From Pseudomonas orientalis (GTDB lineage: Bacteria; Pseudomonadota; Gammaproteobacteria; Pseudomonadales; Pseudomonadaceae), in NCBI RefSeq assembly GCF_001439815.1, contig NZ_JYLM01000004.1, positions 460,554-524,553 on the forward strand: DNA of 64,000 nt, in the 5' to 3' direction. Under the pieces are notes generated by a model. It saw only the letters and a program-made list of their open reading frames with translations, had not been told where the DNA came from and made no database searches. Within the stretch, counting starts at the first letter, position 1, and every line of letters begins with the position of its first letter. A program made the translations under genes and the position numbers. Below, one piece after another: positions 1 through 8,701 of the stretch.

Positions 1-2
1 AC

Positions 3-1676
3 GCCAGCCCCGATATGGTCAGTGCAATCCTCGAAGAAGGCGCGAAGTTCTGCGAAAACGTGCTGGCGCCGCTCAATCGCAGCGGCGATGAAGAGGGCTG
101 CCATTTCGATAATGGCGTGGTGACCACGCCCAAGGGCTTCAAGCAAGCCTTCGCCCAGTACGTGGAAGGCGGCTGGCACGGCGTGGCGGCGGACCCGGCC
201 TTCGGCGGCCAGGGCTTGCCGCAGTCCCTGGGGCTGGTGCTGAGCGAAATGATCGGTTCCAGCAATACGTCCTGGGGCATGTACCCGGGCCTGACCCACG
301 GCGCAATGTCGGCGATCCACGCCCACGGCACCGACGAACAGAAGGCCACCTACCTGCACAAACTCACCGCCGGCGAGTGGACCGGCACCATGTGCCTGAC
401 CGAAGCCCACTGCGGCACCGACCTGGGTTTGATCAAGACCCGCGCCGTTCCCCAGGCCGATGGCAGTTATGCAGTCACCGGCAGCAAAATCTTCATCTCG
501 GCCGGTGAGCACGACATGAGTGCAAATATCATCCACCTGGTGCTGGCCAAACTGCCGGATGCACCGGCGGGGACCAAAGGTATTTCGTTGTTCATCGTGC
601 CCAAGTTCCATGCCGATTCCGGTGAACGCAACGCCGTGCATTGCGGTTCCATCGAGCACAAGATGGGCATCAAGGCCTCGGCCACCTGCGTGCTGAATTT
701 CGACGGCGCCAAGGGCTTTTTGATTGGCGAGGCGAACAAAGGCCTCAACTGCATGTTCACCATGATGAACCACGCGCGCCTGGGCACGGGGATGCAGGGC
801 TTGTGCAATGGCGAGGCCAGCTTCCAGGGTGCGATCAAATACGCCGGCGAGCGCCTGCAGATGCGCTCGTTGACCGGCGCCAAGGCCCCGGACAAACCCG
901 CCGACCCGATTATCGTGCATGCCGATGTACGCCGCATGTTGCTGACCATGAAAGCCTTCAACGAAGGCAATCGCGCGCTGACCTACTTCACCGCCCAATT
1001 GCTCGACACCGCGCACTTGAGCCGCGACGCCGGCCAGCGCCAGGAGGCTGAGGACCTGTTGGCCTTCCTCACGCCGATCTGCAAAGCCTTCATGACCGAA
1101 ACCGGGCTGGAGGTGACCAACCACGGTATGCAGGTGTTCGGCGGCCATGGCTATATTCGCGAGTGGGGCATGGAACAACTGGCCCGTGATGCGCGGATTG
1201 CGCCGATCTACGAAGGCACCAACGGCATCCAGGCGCTCGATCTGCTGGGGCGCAAGGTGCTGGGCAGCCAGGGCAAGTTGCTGCGCGGCTTTACCAGAAT
1301 CGTGCATAAGTTCTGCGCCGCCAACGCCGAACATGCGCAACTCAAGGCCCATGTCGAACAGCTCAACCAGTTGAATCAGCAATGGGGCGAGCTGACGCTG
1401 AAGGTCGGCACGGCAGCGATGAGCAATCCCGACGAAGTGGGGGCGGCGGCCATGGATTACTTGATGTACAGCGGTTACATCATCCTCGCCTACCTGTGGT
1501 TGCGCATGGCGATTGCGGCGCAGGCGCACGACGACCCAGGGTTCGCCCAGGCCAAACGTGCGACGTGCGACTTTTATTTCAAACGTCTGTTGCCGCGCAC
1601 CACGATGCATCGAGCTGCGGTGGAGGCGGGCAGCGAGTGCCTGATGAGCTTGCCGGCGCAAGCTTTTGCACTGTAG
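3..1676 (+). CDS. acyl-CoA dehydrogenase, 5' end outside window
   Basis: FAD-dependent acyl-CoA dehydrogenase for the first step of fatty-acid beta-oxidation. The frame is open to the left edge, and alignment with the paralogue at 1822 implies that about 35-40 N-terminal residues lie outside the window. Family motifs are present: CLTEAHCGTDLG in the middle domain, FGGHGYIREWG, and IYEGTNGIQALDLLGRK, whose Glu (codon at 1212) is the expected catalytic base. The C-terminal extension of the roughly 600-residue bacterial subclass is present. It is followed, 145 nt on, by a co-directional paralogue, so the pair is a tandem duplication like the PA0506/PA0508 region of P. aeruginosa. Chain-length preference cannot be read from the sequence. 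Confidence 0.93.
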   Translation, partial: ASPDMVSAILEEGAKFCENVLAPLNRSGDEEGCHFDNGVVTTPKGFKQAFAQYVEGGWHGVAADPAFGGQGLPQSLGLVLSEMIGSSNTSWGMYPGLTHGAMSAIHAHGTDEQKATYLHKLTAGEWTGTMCLTEAHCGTDLGLIKTRAVPQADGSYAVTGSKIFISAGEHDMSANIIHLVLAKLPDAPAGTKGISLFIVPKFHADSGERNAVHCGSIEHKMGIKASATCVLNFDGAKGFLIGEANKGLNCMFTMMNHARLGTGMQGLCNGEASFQGAIKYAGERLQMRSLTGAKAPDKPADPIIVHADVRRMLLTMKAFNEGNRALTYFTAQLLDTAHLSRDAGQRQEAEDLLAFLTPICKAFMTETGLEVTNHGMQVFGGHGYIREWGMEQLARDARIAPIYEGTNGIQALDLLGRKVLGSQGKLLRGFTRIVHKFCAANAEHAQLKAHVEQLNQLNQQWGELTLKVGTAAMSNPDEVGAAAMDYLMYSGYIILAYLWLRMAIAAQAHDDPGFAQAKRATCDFYFKRLLPRTTMHRAAVEAGSECLMSLPAQAFAL

Positions 1677-1821
1677 ATGGCTGGCAACAGCTTGCTTCGT
1701 GACTTATAAATACTTATGGGTCACGAACGGACCCTATGTGTCTGAAAAGTTGTTCGGTTACACTCGGAGCCTGTAAAACCGATCCTATCGAATCACTTTT
1801 CACGTTCCCACGAGGTTTGCC

Positions 1822-3600
1822 ATGGCTGATTACAAAGCGCCGTTGCGTGATATGCGCTTCGTCCTCAACGAAGTGTTTGACGTCGCCACCACCTGGGCGC
1901 AGTTGCCTGCCTTGGCAGACACGGTTGACGCCGAAACCGTTGAAGCCATCCTCGAAGAGGCGGGCAAGGTCACCGCCAAATCCATCGCGCCGTTGAGCCG
2001 TGGCGGCGATGAGCAAGGCTGCCGCTGGGCGGACGGTACCGTCAGCACTCCGGACGGTTTCCCGCAGGCTTACGCGACCTATGCCGAAGGCGGCTGGGTA
2101 GGCGTCGGCGGCGACCCGGTGTATGGCGGCATGGGCATGCCCAAGGCGGTGTCGGCGCAGGTCGAAGAGATGATCAACTCGTCCAGCCTGGCGTTCGGCC
2201 TGTACCCGATGTTGACCTCGGGCGCTTGCGTGTCGATCAATACCCACGCCAGCGACGAACTCAAGGCCACCTACCTGCCGAAGATGTACTCCGGCGAGTG
2301 GGCCGGTTCCATGTGCCTGACCGAAGCCCATGCCGGTACCGACCTGGGCATGATTCGCACCAAGGCCGAGCCGCAGGCGGACGGGTCCTACAAAGTCAGC
2401 GGTACCAAGATTTTCATTACCGGCGGCGAACACGACCTGACCGAAAACATCATCCACCTGGTGCTGGCCAAGCTTCCGGATGCACCGGCCGGGCCCAAGG
2501 GCATCTCGCTGTTCCTGGTGCCGAAGTTCATGGTGAACGCCGACGGCAGCCTCGGCGCGCGCAACCCGGTGACCTGCGGCTCGATTGAACACAAGATGGG
2601 CATCCAGGCCTCCGCGACCTGCGTGATGAACTTCGACGAAGCCGTGGGCTACCTGGTCGGTGAGCCCAACCGTGGTTTGGCGGCGATGTTTACCATGATG
2701 AACTACGAGCGCCTGGGGGTGGGTATTCAGGGCCTGGCATCCGGCGAGCGCTCCTATCAGAACGCGATTGAATATGCCCGCGACCGCCTGCAGAGCCGGT
2801 CGCCCCTGGGCGCAAAAGCCAAGGATAAACCGGCCGACCCGATCATCGTGCACCCGGACGTACGCCGCATGCTGCTGACCATGAAGGCGGCGAACGAAGG
2901 CGGCCGTGCGTTCTCCACCTACGTGGCGACGCAGTTGGACATTGCCAAATTCAGCGAAGACGCGGCTGCCCGTGAGCGCGCCGACAACCTGGTGGCGCTG
3001 CTGACGCCGGTCGCCAAGGCTTTTCTCTCGGACCTGGGCCTGGAAACCACCGTGCTCGGCCAGCAAGTGTTTGGTGGCCACGGCTACATTCGCGAGTGGG
3101 GCCAGGAGCAATTGGTGCGTGATGTGCGTATCACGCAGATCTACGAAGGCACCAATGGTATCCAGGCCCTGGATTTGGTGGGGCGCAAGATCGTCGGCAG
3201 CGGTGGGGCGTTCTACACCCTGTTCGCCGATGAGATCCGCCAGTTCATCGCCAGTGCCGGCGCGCAACTGGGCGAGTTCACCCGGCCGCTCGGCGCGGCG
3301 GTGGACAACCTGGATGAATTGACCGCCTGGGTGCTGGACCGTGCCAAGGGCAATCCGAATGAAATCGGCGCGGCCTCGGTGGAGTACCTGCACGCGTTTG
3401 GTTACATGGCGTATGCCTATATGTGGGCACGCATGGCCAAGGCCGCCTGGGGCAAGGAGACCGAGGACGATTTCTATGCCAGCAAGCTGGGCACGGCGCG
3501 CTTTTACTTTGCGCGCCTGTTGCCGCGGATTCACTCGTTGAGTGCGTCGGTGAAAGCCGGTAGCGAATCGCTGTTCCTGATGGATGAAGCACTGTTTTAA
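1822..3600 (+). CDS. acyl-CoA dehydrogenase (FadE-like, 592 aa)
   Basis: Second acyl-CoA dehydrogenase of the tandem pair. It is full length for the approximately 600-residue subclass with the extra C-terminal domain. CLTEAHAGTDLG, FGGHGYIREWG and IYEGTNGIQALDLVGRK are all intact, including the Glu expected to abstract the alpha proton. The ATG follows a CGAGGT ribosome-binding sequence. The 145 bp upstream gap leaves room for its own promoter. The next feature downstream is an sRNA promoter, not another beta-oxidation gene. Family-level function is secure; the substrate (medium or long acyl chain) is inferred only from P. aeruginosa homologues. Confidence 0.94.
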   Translation: MADYKAPLRDMRFVLNEVFDVATTWAQLPALADTVDAETVEAILEEAGKVTAKSIAPLSRGGDEQGCRWADGTVSTPDGFPQAYATYAEGGWVGVGGDPVYGGMGMPKAVSAQVEEMINSSSLAFGLYPMLTSGACVSINTHASDELKATYLPKMYSGEWAGSMCLTEAHAGTDLGMIRTKAEPQADGSYKVSGTKIFITGGEHDLTENIIHLVLAKLPDAPAGPKGISLFLVPKFMVNADGSLGARNPVTCGSIEHKMGIQASATCVMNFDEAVGYLVGEPNRGLAAMFTMMNYERLGVGIQGLASGERSYQNAIEYARDRLQSRSPLGAKAKDKPADPIIVHPDVRRMLLTMKAANEGGRAFSTYVATQLDIAKFSEDAAARERADNLVALLTPVAKAFLSDLGLETTVLGQQVFGGHGYIREWGQEQLVRDVRITQIYEGTNGIQALDLVGRKIVGSGGAFYTLFADEIRQFIASAGAQLGEFTRPLGAAVDNLDELTAWVLDRAKGNPNEIGAASVEYLHAFGYMAYAYMWARMAKAAWGKETEDDFYASKLGTARFYFARLLPRIHSLSASVKAGSESLFLMDEALF

Positions 3601-3614
3601 GGGCGAGGCGTGCG

Positions 3615-3632
3615 TGTAAGCATTCTCTTACA
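3615..3632 (+). promoter_or_regulatory. GacA upstream activating sequence
   Basis: The 18 bp read TGTAAG-CATTCT-CTTACA, an exact match to the TGTAAG-N6-CTTACA box recognised by phosphorylated GacA in Pseudomonas. It is centred about 65 bp before the inferred start of the sRNA. In this genus the box is nearly diagnostic of rsmX/rsmY/rsmZ promoters. Confidence 0.92.
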
Positions 3633-3675
3633 TGACGTGCTGCTAATCGTCCTCTATCGCCAAATTGGATCCACG

Positions 3676-3681
3676 GATAAT
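3676..3681 (+). promoter_or_regulatory. -10 element of rsmY
   Basis: GATAAT lies 7-12 nt before the inferred RNA 5' end, with no good -35 hexamer upstream. That fits an activator-dependent promoter driven from the GacA box at 3615-3632. Confidence 0.6.
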
Positions 3682-3687
3682 CTACTT

Positions 3688-3808
3688 CACATGGACGTCG
3701 CGCAGGAAGCGCAAAGCAACAACACGGACACGTAGGATTCTGCCAGGATGGCGGAGTGAAATGGATGTCAGGGAAACAGTCTGCAAAGCCCCGCTTCGGC
3801 GGGGTTTT
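3688..3808 (+). ncRNA. rsmY: GacA-dependent sRNA of the Rsm family (RsmY)
   Basis: RNA of about 120 nt that sequesters RsmA/RsmE (CsrA-family) translational repressors. Seen directly: a perfect GacA box upstream, a -10 box, eight GGA motifs between 3690 and 3780, a small hairpin GCGC-AGGAA-GCGC that puts one GGA in the loop, and a CCCCGC-TTCG-GCGGGG terminator with a T-run. The length matches the 118-127 nt Rsm sRNAs. I choose rsmY over rsmX because the 5' part (GCGCAGGAAGCGCAAAG) matches RsmY as I remember it, and because a LysR regulator and a class III aminotransferase follow, as PA0528 and PA0530 follow rsmY in P. aeruginosa. The exact 5' end is an estimate. Confidence 0.87.
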
Positions 3809-3813
3809 CTTTT
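3789..3813 (+). terminator. intrinsic terminator of rsmY
   Basis: Stem CCCCGC (3789-3794), TTCG tetraloop, stem GCGGGG (3799-3804), then TTTTCTTTT. It ends the sRNA 14 nt before the stop codon of the convergent LysR gene. Confidence 0.93.
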
Positions 3814-3826
3814 GCCCGCGAAAAAG

Positions 3827-4726
3827 TCAGGCGCCCGCCTGCGGGGCATTCATCACGTTTTCCAGCAACGTGCGCAGCAACGCCATCGTCGCTTGCTGGC
3901 GCTGCACGTCACGGCACACCAGACCGACTTTCAACGCCACCCTGGGTTCGCTCAAGGGTTTCCACAGCAGCGACTGGCTGTTGTGTTCATCCTGGGAACG
4001 CCCCGGCAGCACAGTGGCCAACTGAGTATGAGGCAGGCTGTCGAGAATCCCCGCCATGGTATTGAGTTCGGCCTGCACCTGCGGGCGGCGGCCCAGGTTC
4101 GCCAACTGACCCTGCCAGATCTGCCGTATCTGGAATTCTTCCCCCAGCAGCAACATCGGCAACTCGGCTGCCTGTTTCAGCGAGACCTTCTTGAATTCCC
4201 GCAACGGATGTTGCTCAGGGATGACCACCTTCAACTCATCCTCATACAACAACACCCCATGCAGCCCCGGCTGGCGCGGTGGCAGGTAGCTGATGCCGAT
4301 GTCCAGCGAGCCATTGAGCAGCCGCCGCTCGATCTCAAGCCCGGTCAGCTCGTAGATCTGCACGACCAGATGCGGTTGGGCCTTGCGCACCCGCTCCAGC
4401 ATCTGCGGCACCAGGCTGGTGTGCACGGTTTGCAGCACGCCGATAGCCAGGGTGCGCATCGCCTGGCCCTTGAAGTTACGCAACGCCTCCACGGCTTGCT
4501 GCATGCCGTCGATCAGGGGCAGGGCATGGTTGTACAGCGTGTGGGCGGCCAGTGTGGGGAGCAGGCGCTTGCTGCTGCGTTCGAACAGGCTCACGTCGAG
4601 GTTCTGCTCCAGTTGGCGAACCTGCTGCGACAGGGCCGGCTGGGAGATCGACAGACGCTCCGCGGCACGGCCTACATGGCCTTCCTCATACACCGCGACG
4701 AAATAACGCAGTTGCTTGAAATCCAT
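3827..4726 (-). CDS. LysR-family transcriptional regulator
   Basis: 299 residues, the usual LysR length. The N-terminal winged HTH spans about residues 1-60 (MDFKQLRYFVAVYEEGHVGRAAERLSISQPALSQQ in two parts: recognition helix SISQPALSQQVRQLE), and the effector-binding domain about 90-290. It is convergent with rsmY and divergent from the aminotransferase at 4936, with a 209 bp shared promoter region, so control of that gene is plausible. The order rsmY-LysR-aminotransferase matches my memory of PA0528-PA0530. The effector is unknown. Confidence 0.9.
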   Translation of the reverse strand: MDFKQLRYFVAVYEEGHVGRAAERLSISQPALSQQVRQLEQNLDVSLFERSSKRLLPTLAAHTLYNHALPLIDGMQQAVEALRNFKGQAMRTLAIGVLQTVHTSLVPQMLERVRKAQPHLVVQIYELTGLEIERRLLNGSLDIGISYLPPRQPGLHGVLLYEDELKVVIPEQHPLREFKKVSLKQAAELPMLLLGEEFQIRQIWQGQLANLGRRPQVQAELNTMAGILDSLPHTQLATVLPGRSQDEHNSQSLLWKPLSEPRVALKVGLVCRDVQRQQATMALLRTLLENVMNAPQAGA

Positions 4727-4935
4727 AAGGTTTGCTTATCGAAAAAGCTGGAAAATCGAAATGGCCGTCGGCCCCCGAGACGCCTAGTCTAGCGCCTATT
4801 CGCAGGGCTTACAGGGCCGAATCGGGCAATGAATAACGTTTTGGGTAATGGCGTTTACATAGGCAAGGCAAAACACTTCTGCGCACTGTCAGTACCCGGT
4901 ACCTATCCAGGTGCGGTTGCTATCGGGGGCGAACT

Positions 4936-6198
4936 GTGAACCTGTTCCGGCGGCCCGCGCCGAGCCTTGACGACCTGGTACTTCATGCTCCGCCTCATGA
5001 TTTTTCCAACCATTGCCTGATGCCTACCGTCGCGCGTCCATCCGAGGTGTTCGTCCAGGGTCAAGGCGCCTGGCTCTCGGACACTGACGACCGTGCCTAC
5101 CTGGATTTCAGCCAGGGCGGCGGCGCCAACAGCCTCGGCCACAGCCCGCAAGCGGTGCGCGACGCCATCGCCGCACAGATGCAAACCGTGATCAACCCTG
5201 GCATGGGCTTGCACAGCCGGGCGCAGCTCGACCTGGTTGAGCGCCTGTGCCATCACACCGGCAGCGATCAGGCCTATCTGCTCAATAGCGGCGGCGAGGC
5301 TTGTGAAGCCGCGATCAGACTGGCGCGCAAATGGGGCCAACTGCATCGCGGCGGCGCTTATCACATCATCACCGCGGGCAACGGCTGCCATGGCCATGGT
5401 TTCGCAGCGATGTCGGCATCGGCCGTTGCCCGCGAAAACCGTTTCGAACCGCAATTGCCGGGTTTCAGTCATGTGCCCTTCAACGATCTGCCGGCGCTGC
5501 ATGCCGCCGTCGATGCACACACCGTCGCCATCATGCTGGAGCCGATCCAAAGCGCCGCCGGTGTTATTCCCGCGACCGAACATTATCTAAAGGGCGTCGA
5601 ACGTCTGTGCCGTGAGCTGGGGATTTTGCTGATTCTTGACGAAGTGCAAACCGGGATCGGCCGCTGCGGCAGTCTGCTCGCCGAGCAGCAATACGGCGTT
5701 CGCGCCGATATTATTACTATCGGCAAAGGCCTGGGCGGTGGCGTGCCCTTGGCGGCGTTGCTGGCACGCGGCACAGCCTGCTGCTTCGAAACGGGCGAGC
5801 TGGACGGTACCCATCACGGCAATGCGCTGATGGCCGCAGCGGGGATCGCGGTGCTCGATGCCGTCTTGACCGACGGCTTTCTCGAGCACGTACGCGAATC
5901 CGGCCTCTATCTGGCAGAAGGCCTCGCCCGCCTGGCCTACCGTTATGAGCATGGGCAACTGCGCGGCAACGGACTGATATGGGGCCTGACGCTGTCGGAC
6001 GACTCCGCGTCTGCCGTGGTAAAGGCCGCGCTGCACGAAGGCCTGATCCTCACCGCTGCGCAGCCGGATTGTTTGCGTTTCACGCCGGCCTTGAACGTCA
6101 GCAAAAACCACATTGATGAAATGCTCCTGCGCCTGGCCCGTGCCTTCTCTCGGGTACGCACCGCGCAACTGCAATGCCGCAAGGGCATTGCCGTCTGA
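4936..6198 (+). CDS. class III PLP-dependent aminotransferase (ArgD-like)
   Basis: Subgroup related to acetylornithine/ornithine aminotransferases. The 420 residues include YLLNSGGEACEAAIRLARKWG, the cofactor-ring Asp in LILDEVQTGIGRCG, and the Schiff-base Lys264 in ITIGKGLGGGVPLAALL. The start is a GTG at 4936; an in-frame ATG at 5020 would give a protein starting MPTVARPSEV, which also resembles family starts, so the first 28 residues are uncertain. The gene is divergent from a LysR regulator. It is an orphan of the arg genes, so the true amino donor may not be acetylornithine. Confidence 0.88.
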   Translation: MNLFRRPAPSLDDLVLHAPPHDFSNHCLMPTVARPSEVFVQGQGAWLSDTDDRAYLDFSQGGGANSLGHSPQAVRDAIAAQMQTVINPGMGLHSRAQLDLVERLCHHTGSDQAYLLNSGGEACEAAIRLARKWGQLHRGGAYHIITAGNGCHGHGFAAMSASAVARENRFEPQLPGFSHVPFNDLPALHAAVDAHTVAIMLEPIQSAAGVIPATEHYLKGVERLCRELGILLILDEVQTGIGRCGSLLAEQQYGVRADIITIGKGLGGGVPLAALLARGTACCFETGELDGTHHGNALMAAAGIAVLDAVLTDGFLEHVRESGLYLAEGLARLAYRYEHGQLRGNGLIWGLTLSDDSASAVVKAALHEGLILTAAQPDCLRFTPALNVSKNHIDEMLLRLARAFSRVRTAQLQCRKGIAV

Positions 6199-6232
6199 CT
6201 CTATTTTCTGAACCGTCTCGCGGAATACGCGG

Positions 6233-6271
6233 CGCCTCCAGCCTGATTCTTTTGGCTGGGGGCGTTTTTTT
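6233..6271 (+). terminator. intrinsic terminator after the aminotransferase
   Basis: Stem CGCCTCCAGCC (6233-6243), a 10-nt loop, stem GGCTGGGGGCG (6254-6264) with one mismatch, then seven T. It lies 35 nt after the stop codon. Confidence 0.93.
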
Positions 6272-6379
6272 ATCTGGCCATTAAAGGATGGCCCACTGCC
6301 AGAAACCACTGAACCCTCACGAAGCGCCAATGTCGATTAGCTACACGGCTCACACGAGCCGATTTTCTGGAGCTGACCC

Positions 6380-6538
6380 ATGGACATCATTCGTATCATC
6401 ATCGCCATTCTGCTGCCGCCACTGGGTGTGTTCCTGCAAGTAGGATTCGGCGGCGCATTCTGGCTGAACATTCTGCTGACCCTGTGCGGTTACTTCCCCG
6501 GCATCATTCACGCCGTGTACATCATCGCCAAGCGCTGA
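6380..6538 (+). CDS. YqaE/Pmp3-family small membrane protein
   Basis: 52 residues starting MDIIRIIIAILLPPLGVFLQ, with a second hydrophobic stretch FWLNILLTLCGYFPGIIHAV. This is the two-helix hairpin of the YqaE/Pmp3 (UPF0057) family, with the conserved LLPPLGVFL and GYFPGIIHA segments. Yeast Pmp3 affects membrane potential and salt tolerance; bacterial members are stress-linked but poorly understood. The ATG follows GGAGCTGACCC, a good ribosome-binding site. It has its own transcription unit between the terminator at 6271 and the end of pqqE, which it meets tail to tail 5 nt away. Confidence 0.9.
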   Translation: MDIIRIIIAILLPPLGVFLQVGFGGAFWLNILLTLCGYFPGIIHAVYIIAKR

Positions 6539-6543
6539 GGCTC

Positions 6544-7695
6544 TCAGCCTTTTGCGATGAGGCGTGAATTGCGCTCATTGCGAAACGCCAGTTGTTCAAT
6601 GGTCTGGGTGGCATGTTCGGCTTCTTCCCGCGCCTGCAGGATGATGCCGTGCTGCTCGGACTTGCTGCACACGGGGTCGGCGTTGCTCGCATCCCCGGTG
6701 AGCATGAAGGCCTGGCAACGGCAGCCGCCGAAATCCTTTTCCTTCTCATCGCATGAACGGCACGGCTCGGGCATCCAGTCGTAGCCGCGAAAGCGGTTGA
6801 AGCCGAACGAGTCGTACCAGATGTGCTGCATGCTGTGGTCGCGCACATTGGGAAACTGCACCGGCATCTGTCGGGCGCCATGACAGGGCAGGGCAGTACC
6901 GTCCGGTGTGACTGTCAGGAAAATACTGCCCCAGCCATTCATGCAGGCTTTCGGGCGTTCTTCGTAGTAATCCGGCGTGACGAAAATCAACTTGCACGGG
7001 TGGCCTTCGGCTTCGAGCCTGGCGCGGTATTCGTTGGTAATGCGTTCGGCGCGTACCAGTTGTTCCCGGGTCGGCAATAACCCCACACGATTGAGTTGCG
7101 CCCAGCCGTAGAACTGGCAGGTGGCAAGCTCGACGAAGTCCGCCTCAAGCGCAATGCACAGCTCGATAATGCGGTCGATCTTGTCGATGTTATGCCGGTG
7201 GGTGACGAAGTTCAGCACCATCGGATAACCGTGGGCTTTCACCGCGCGGGCCATTTCCAGCTTTTGCGCGAAGGCTTTTTTCGAGCCGGCCAGCAGGTTG
7301 TTGACCTGTTCGTCGCTGGCCTGGAAGCTGATCTGGATATGGTCCAGGCCGGCCTTTTTGAAGTCGCTGATCTTCTGTTCGGTCAGGCCGATGCCGGAGG
7401 TGATCAGGTTGGTGTAGAACCCCAGCTTGCGTGCCTCGCCGATCAACTCAGCCAGATCCTGGCGCACCAGCGGTTCACCGCCGGAAAACCCCAGCTGCGC
7501 GGCGCCCATCTCGCGGGCCTCGCGAAATACCTTGATCCACTGCTCGGTGCTCAGTTCCTTGCCCTGCTCGGCAAAATCCAGCGGGTTGGAGCAATACGGG
7601 CACTGCAGCGGGCAGCGGTAGGTCAGCTCGGCGAGCAGCCACAGCGGCAGGCCGATAGCGGGTTTTTCAGGCAAGGGTAATCCAGTGCTCGGCAC
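6544..7695 (-). CDS. pqqE: PQQ biosynthesis protein PqqE, radical SAM enzyme
   Basis: Forms the Glu-Tyr carbon-carbon cross-link in the PqqA peptide while PqqD presents it. The radical-SAM cluster motif CPLQCPYC places Cys28, Cys32 and Cys35 near the N-terminus. The C-terminal SPASM domain has the Cys-rich segment [19 protein letters not shown] for auxiliary Fe-S clusters. I set the start at the GTG at 7695 because GGAGG lies 6 nt upstream. It overlaps the end of pqqD. A TTG at 7674 and an upstream ATG at 7728 are alternatives. It is the last gene of the pqq operon here; no pqqM/pqqH peptidase gene follows. Confidence 0.95.
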   Translation of the reverse strand: MPSTGLPLPEKPAIGLPLWLLAELTYRCPLQCPYCSNPLDFAEQGKELSTEQWIKVFREAREMGAAQLGFSGGEPLVRQDLAELIGEARKLGFYTNLITSGIGLTEQKISDFKKAGLDHIQISFQASDEQVNNLLAGSKKAFAQKLEMARAVKAHGYPMVLNFVTHRHNIDKIDRIIELCIALEADFVELATCQFYGWAQLNRVGLLPTREQLVRAERITNEYRARLEAEGHPCKLIFVTPDYYEERPKACMNGWGSIFLTVTPDGTALPCHGARQMPVQFPNVRDHSMQHIWYDSFGFNRFRGYDWMPEPCRSCDEKEKDFGGCRCQAFMLTGDASNADPVCSKSEQHGIILQAREEAEHATQTIEQLAFRNERNSRLIAKG

Positions 7696-7942
7696 GGGCG
7701 ACCTCCATGAATTGCTCGATGTCAGCACCGAGTTCCGGCACGCCGGGGAATTGCCTGTCCAGCTCGGCGATGATGGCGGCCACGTCGCGCTCGCCGTCGA
7801 TCAAACCACCGATCAGCGCGGCGCTGTCGTTGAGCTTGATCATGCCTTCCGGATAGAGCAACACATGGCCTTGCTGCGCGGGCTCGTACTGATAGCGGTA
7901 ACCCGGGCGCCACGTGGGTTTTTTGCTGCGATCAAAACTCAT
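7667..7942 (-). CDS. pqqD: PqqA-binding chaperone PqqD
   Basis: 91 residues, the normal size for PqqD, the RiPP recognition element that binds PqqA and hands it to Pqq[26 protein letters not shown] in two parts ([12 protein letters not shown] and [13 protein letters not shown]) and the C-terminal helix ending EHWITLA are family-typical. It overlaps pqqC by 4 nt (ATGA type) and pqqE by 29 nt, consistent with translational coupling. Confidence 0.95.
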   Translation of the reverse strand: MSFDRSKKPTWRPGYRYQYEPAQQGHVLLYPEGMIKLNDSAALIGGLIDGERDVAAIIAELDRQFPGVPELGADIEQFMEVARAEHWITLA

Positions 7943-8691
7943 AGGGTGATCCCTTTATGCCAGACCCGCTCTGCGGTCACGCTGTGGTACGGCGGGCGGT
8001 TCAGTTCGTAGGCCATGCTCATGGCGTCGAGCATGCTCCACAGGATGTCCAGTTTGAACTGGAGAATTTCCAGCATGCGCTCCTGGCCTTCACGGGTGGT
8101 GTAGTGCTGCAGCGTGATCGCCAACCCGTGTTCCACATCGCGACGGGCCTGGCCCAGTCGGGTGCGGAAGTATTCGTAGCCGGCCGGGTCGATCCACGGG
8201 TAGTGCTGCGGCCAGCTGTCGAGGCGCGACTGGTGGATCTGCGGCGCGAACAGTTCGGTCAACGAACTGCTGGCAGCCTCTTGCCAACTGGCGCGGCGGG
8301 CGAAGTTGACGTAGGCGTCCACCGCAAAGCGCACGCCGGGCAGCACCAGTTCCTGGGAGCGCAGCTGGTCGGGGTCGAGGCCGACGGCCTGGCCCAGGCG
8401 CAGCCAGGCTTCGATGCCGCCGTCTTCTCCGGGCGCGCCATCGTGGTCGAGCAGGCGCTGGATCCATTCGCGACGAATCTCCCGGTCCGGGCAGTTGGCC
8501 AGGATCGCAGCGTCCTTCAGGGGAATGTTCACCTGATAGTAGAAGCGGTTGGCGACCCAGCCCTGGATCTGCTCGCGGGTGGCGCGGCCTTCGTACATCG
8601 CCACGTGGTACGGGTGGTGGATGTGGTAGAAGGCGCCTTTGGCACGCAGGGCCTGTTCGAATGCTTCGGGGGTCATCGGTGTATCAGTCAT
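7939..8691 (-). CDS. pqqC: pyrroloquinoline-quinone synthase PqqC
   Basis: Cofactor-free oxidase that carries out the final ring closure and eight-electron oxidation to PQQ. 250 residues starting [19 protein letters not shown]. The active-site histidine cluster [13 protein letters not shown] is present near residue 25. The ATG at 8691 is preceded by TAGGAG at good spacing; an in-frame GTG-type extension to 8712 would run into pqqB and is unlikely. It lies 10 nt after pqqB. Confidence 0.96.
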   Translation of the reverse strand: MTDTPMTPEAFEQALRAKGAFYHIHHPYHVAMYEGRATREQIQGWVANRFYYQVNIPLKDAAILANCPDREIRREWIQRLLDHDGAPGEDGGIEAWLRLGQAVGLDPDQLRSQELVLPGVRFAVDAYVNFARRASWQEAASSSLTELFAPQIHQSRLDSWPQHYPWIDPAGYEYFRTRLGQARRDVEHGLAITLQHYTTREGQERMLEILQFKLDILWSMLDAMSMAYELNRPPYHSVTAERVWHKGITL

Positions 8692-8701
8692 CTGGGGGCT
8701 C

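Noticed and set aside
1680..1695. TGGCAACAGCTTGC as a sigma-54 promoter of the second acyl-CoA dehydrogenase
   Set aside because: The GG-to-GC spacing is one base short of the sigma-54 consensus, and no enhancer-like site is seen.
1714..3534. 606-codon open frame antisense to the second acyl-CoA dehydrogenase
   Set aside because: High-GC shadow of a strongly supported gene. The product is low-complexity and His/Gly/Arg-rich with no motif.
3665..4792. 375-codon plus-strand frame over rsmY and the LysR gene
   Set aside because: It reads through the sRNA terminator and is the complement of a well-supported LysR gene.
7674..7728. Longer or shorter N-termini for PqqE
   Set aside because: The ATG at 7728 adds unconserved residues, and the TTG at 7674 has no ribosome-binding site. 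The GTG at 7695 has GGAGG at 6 nt.
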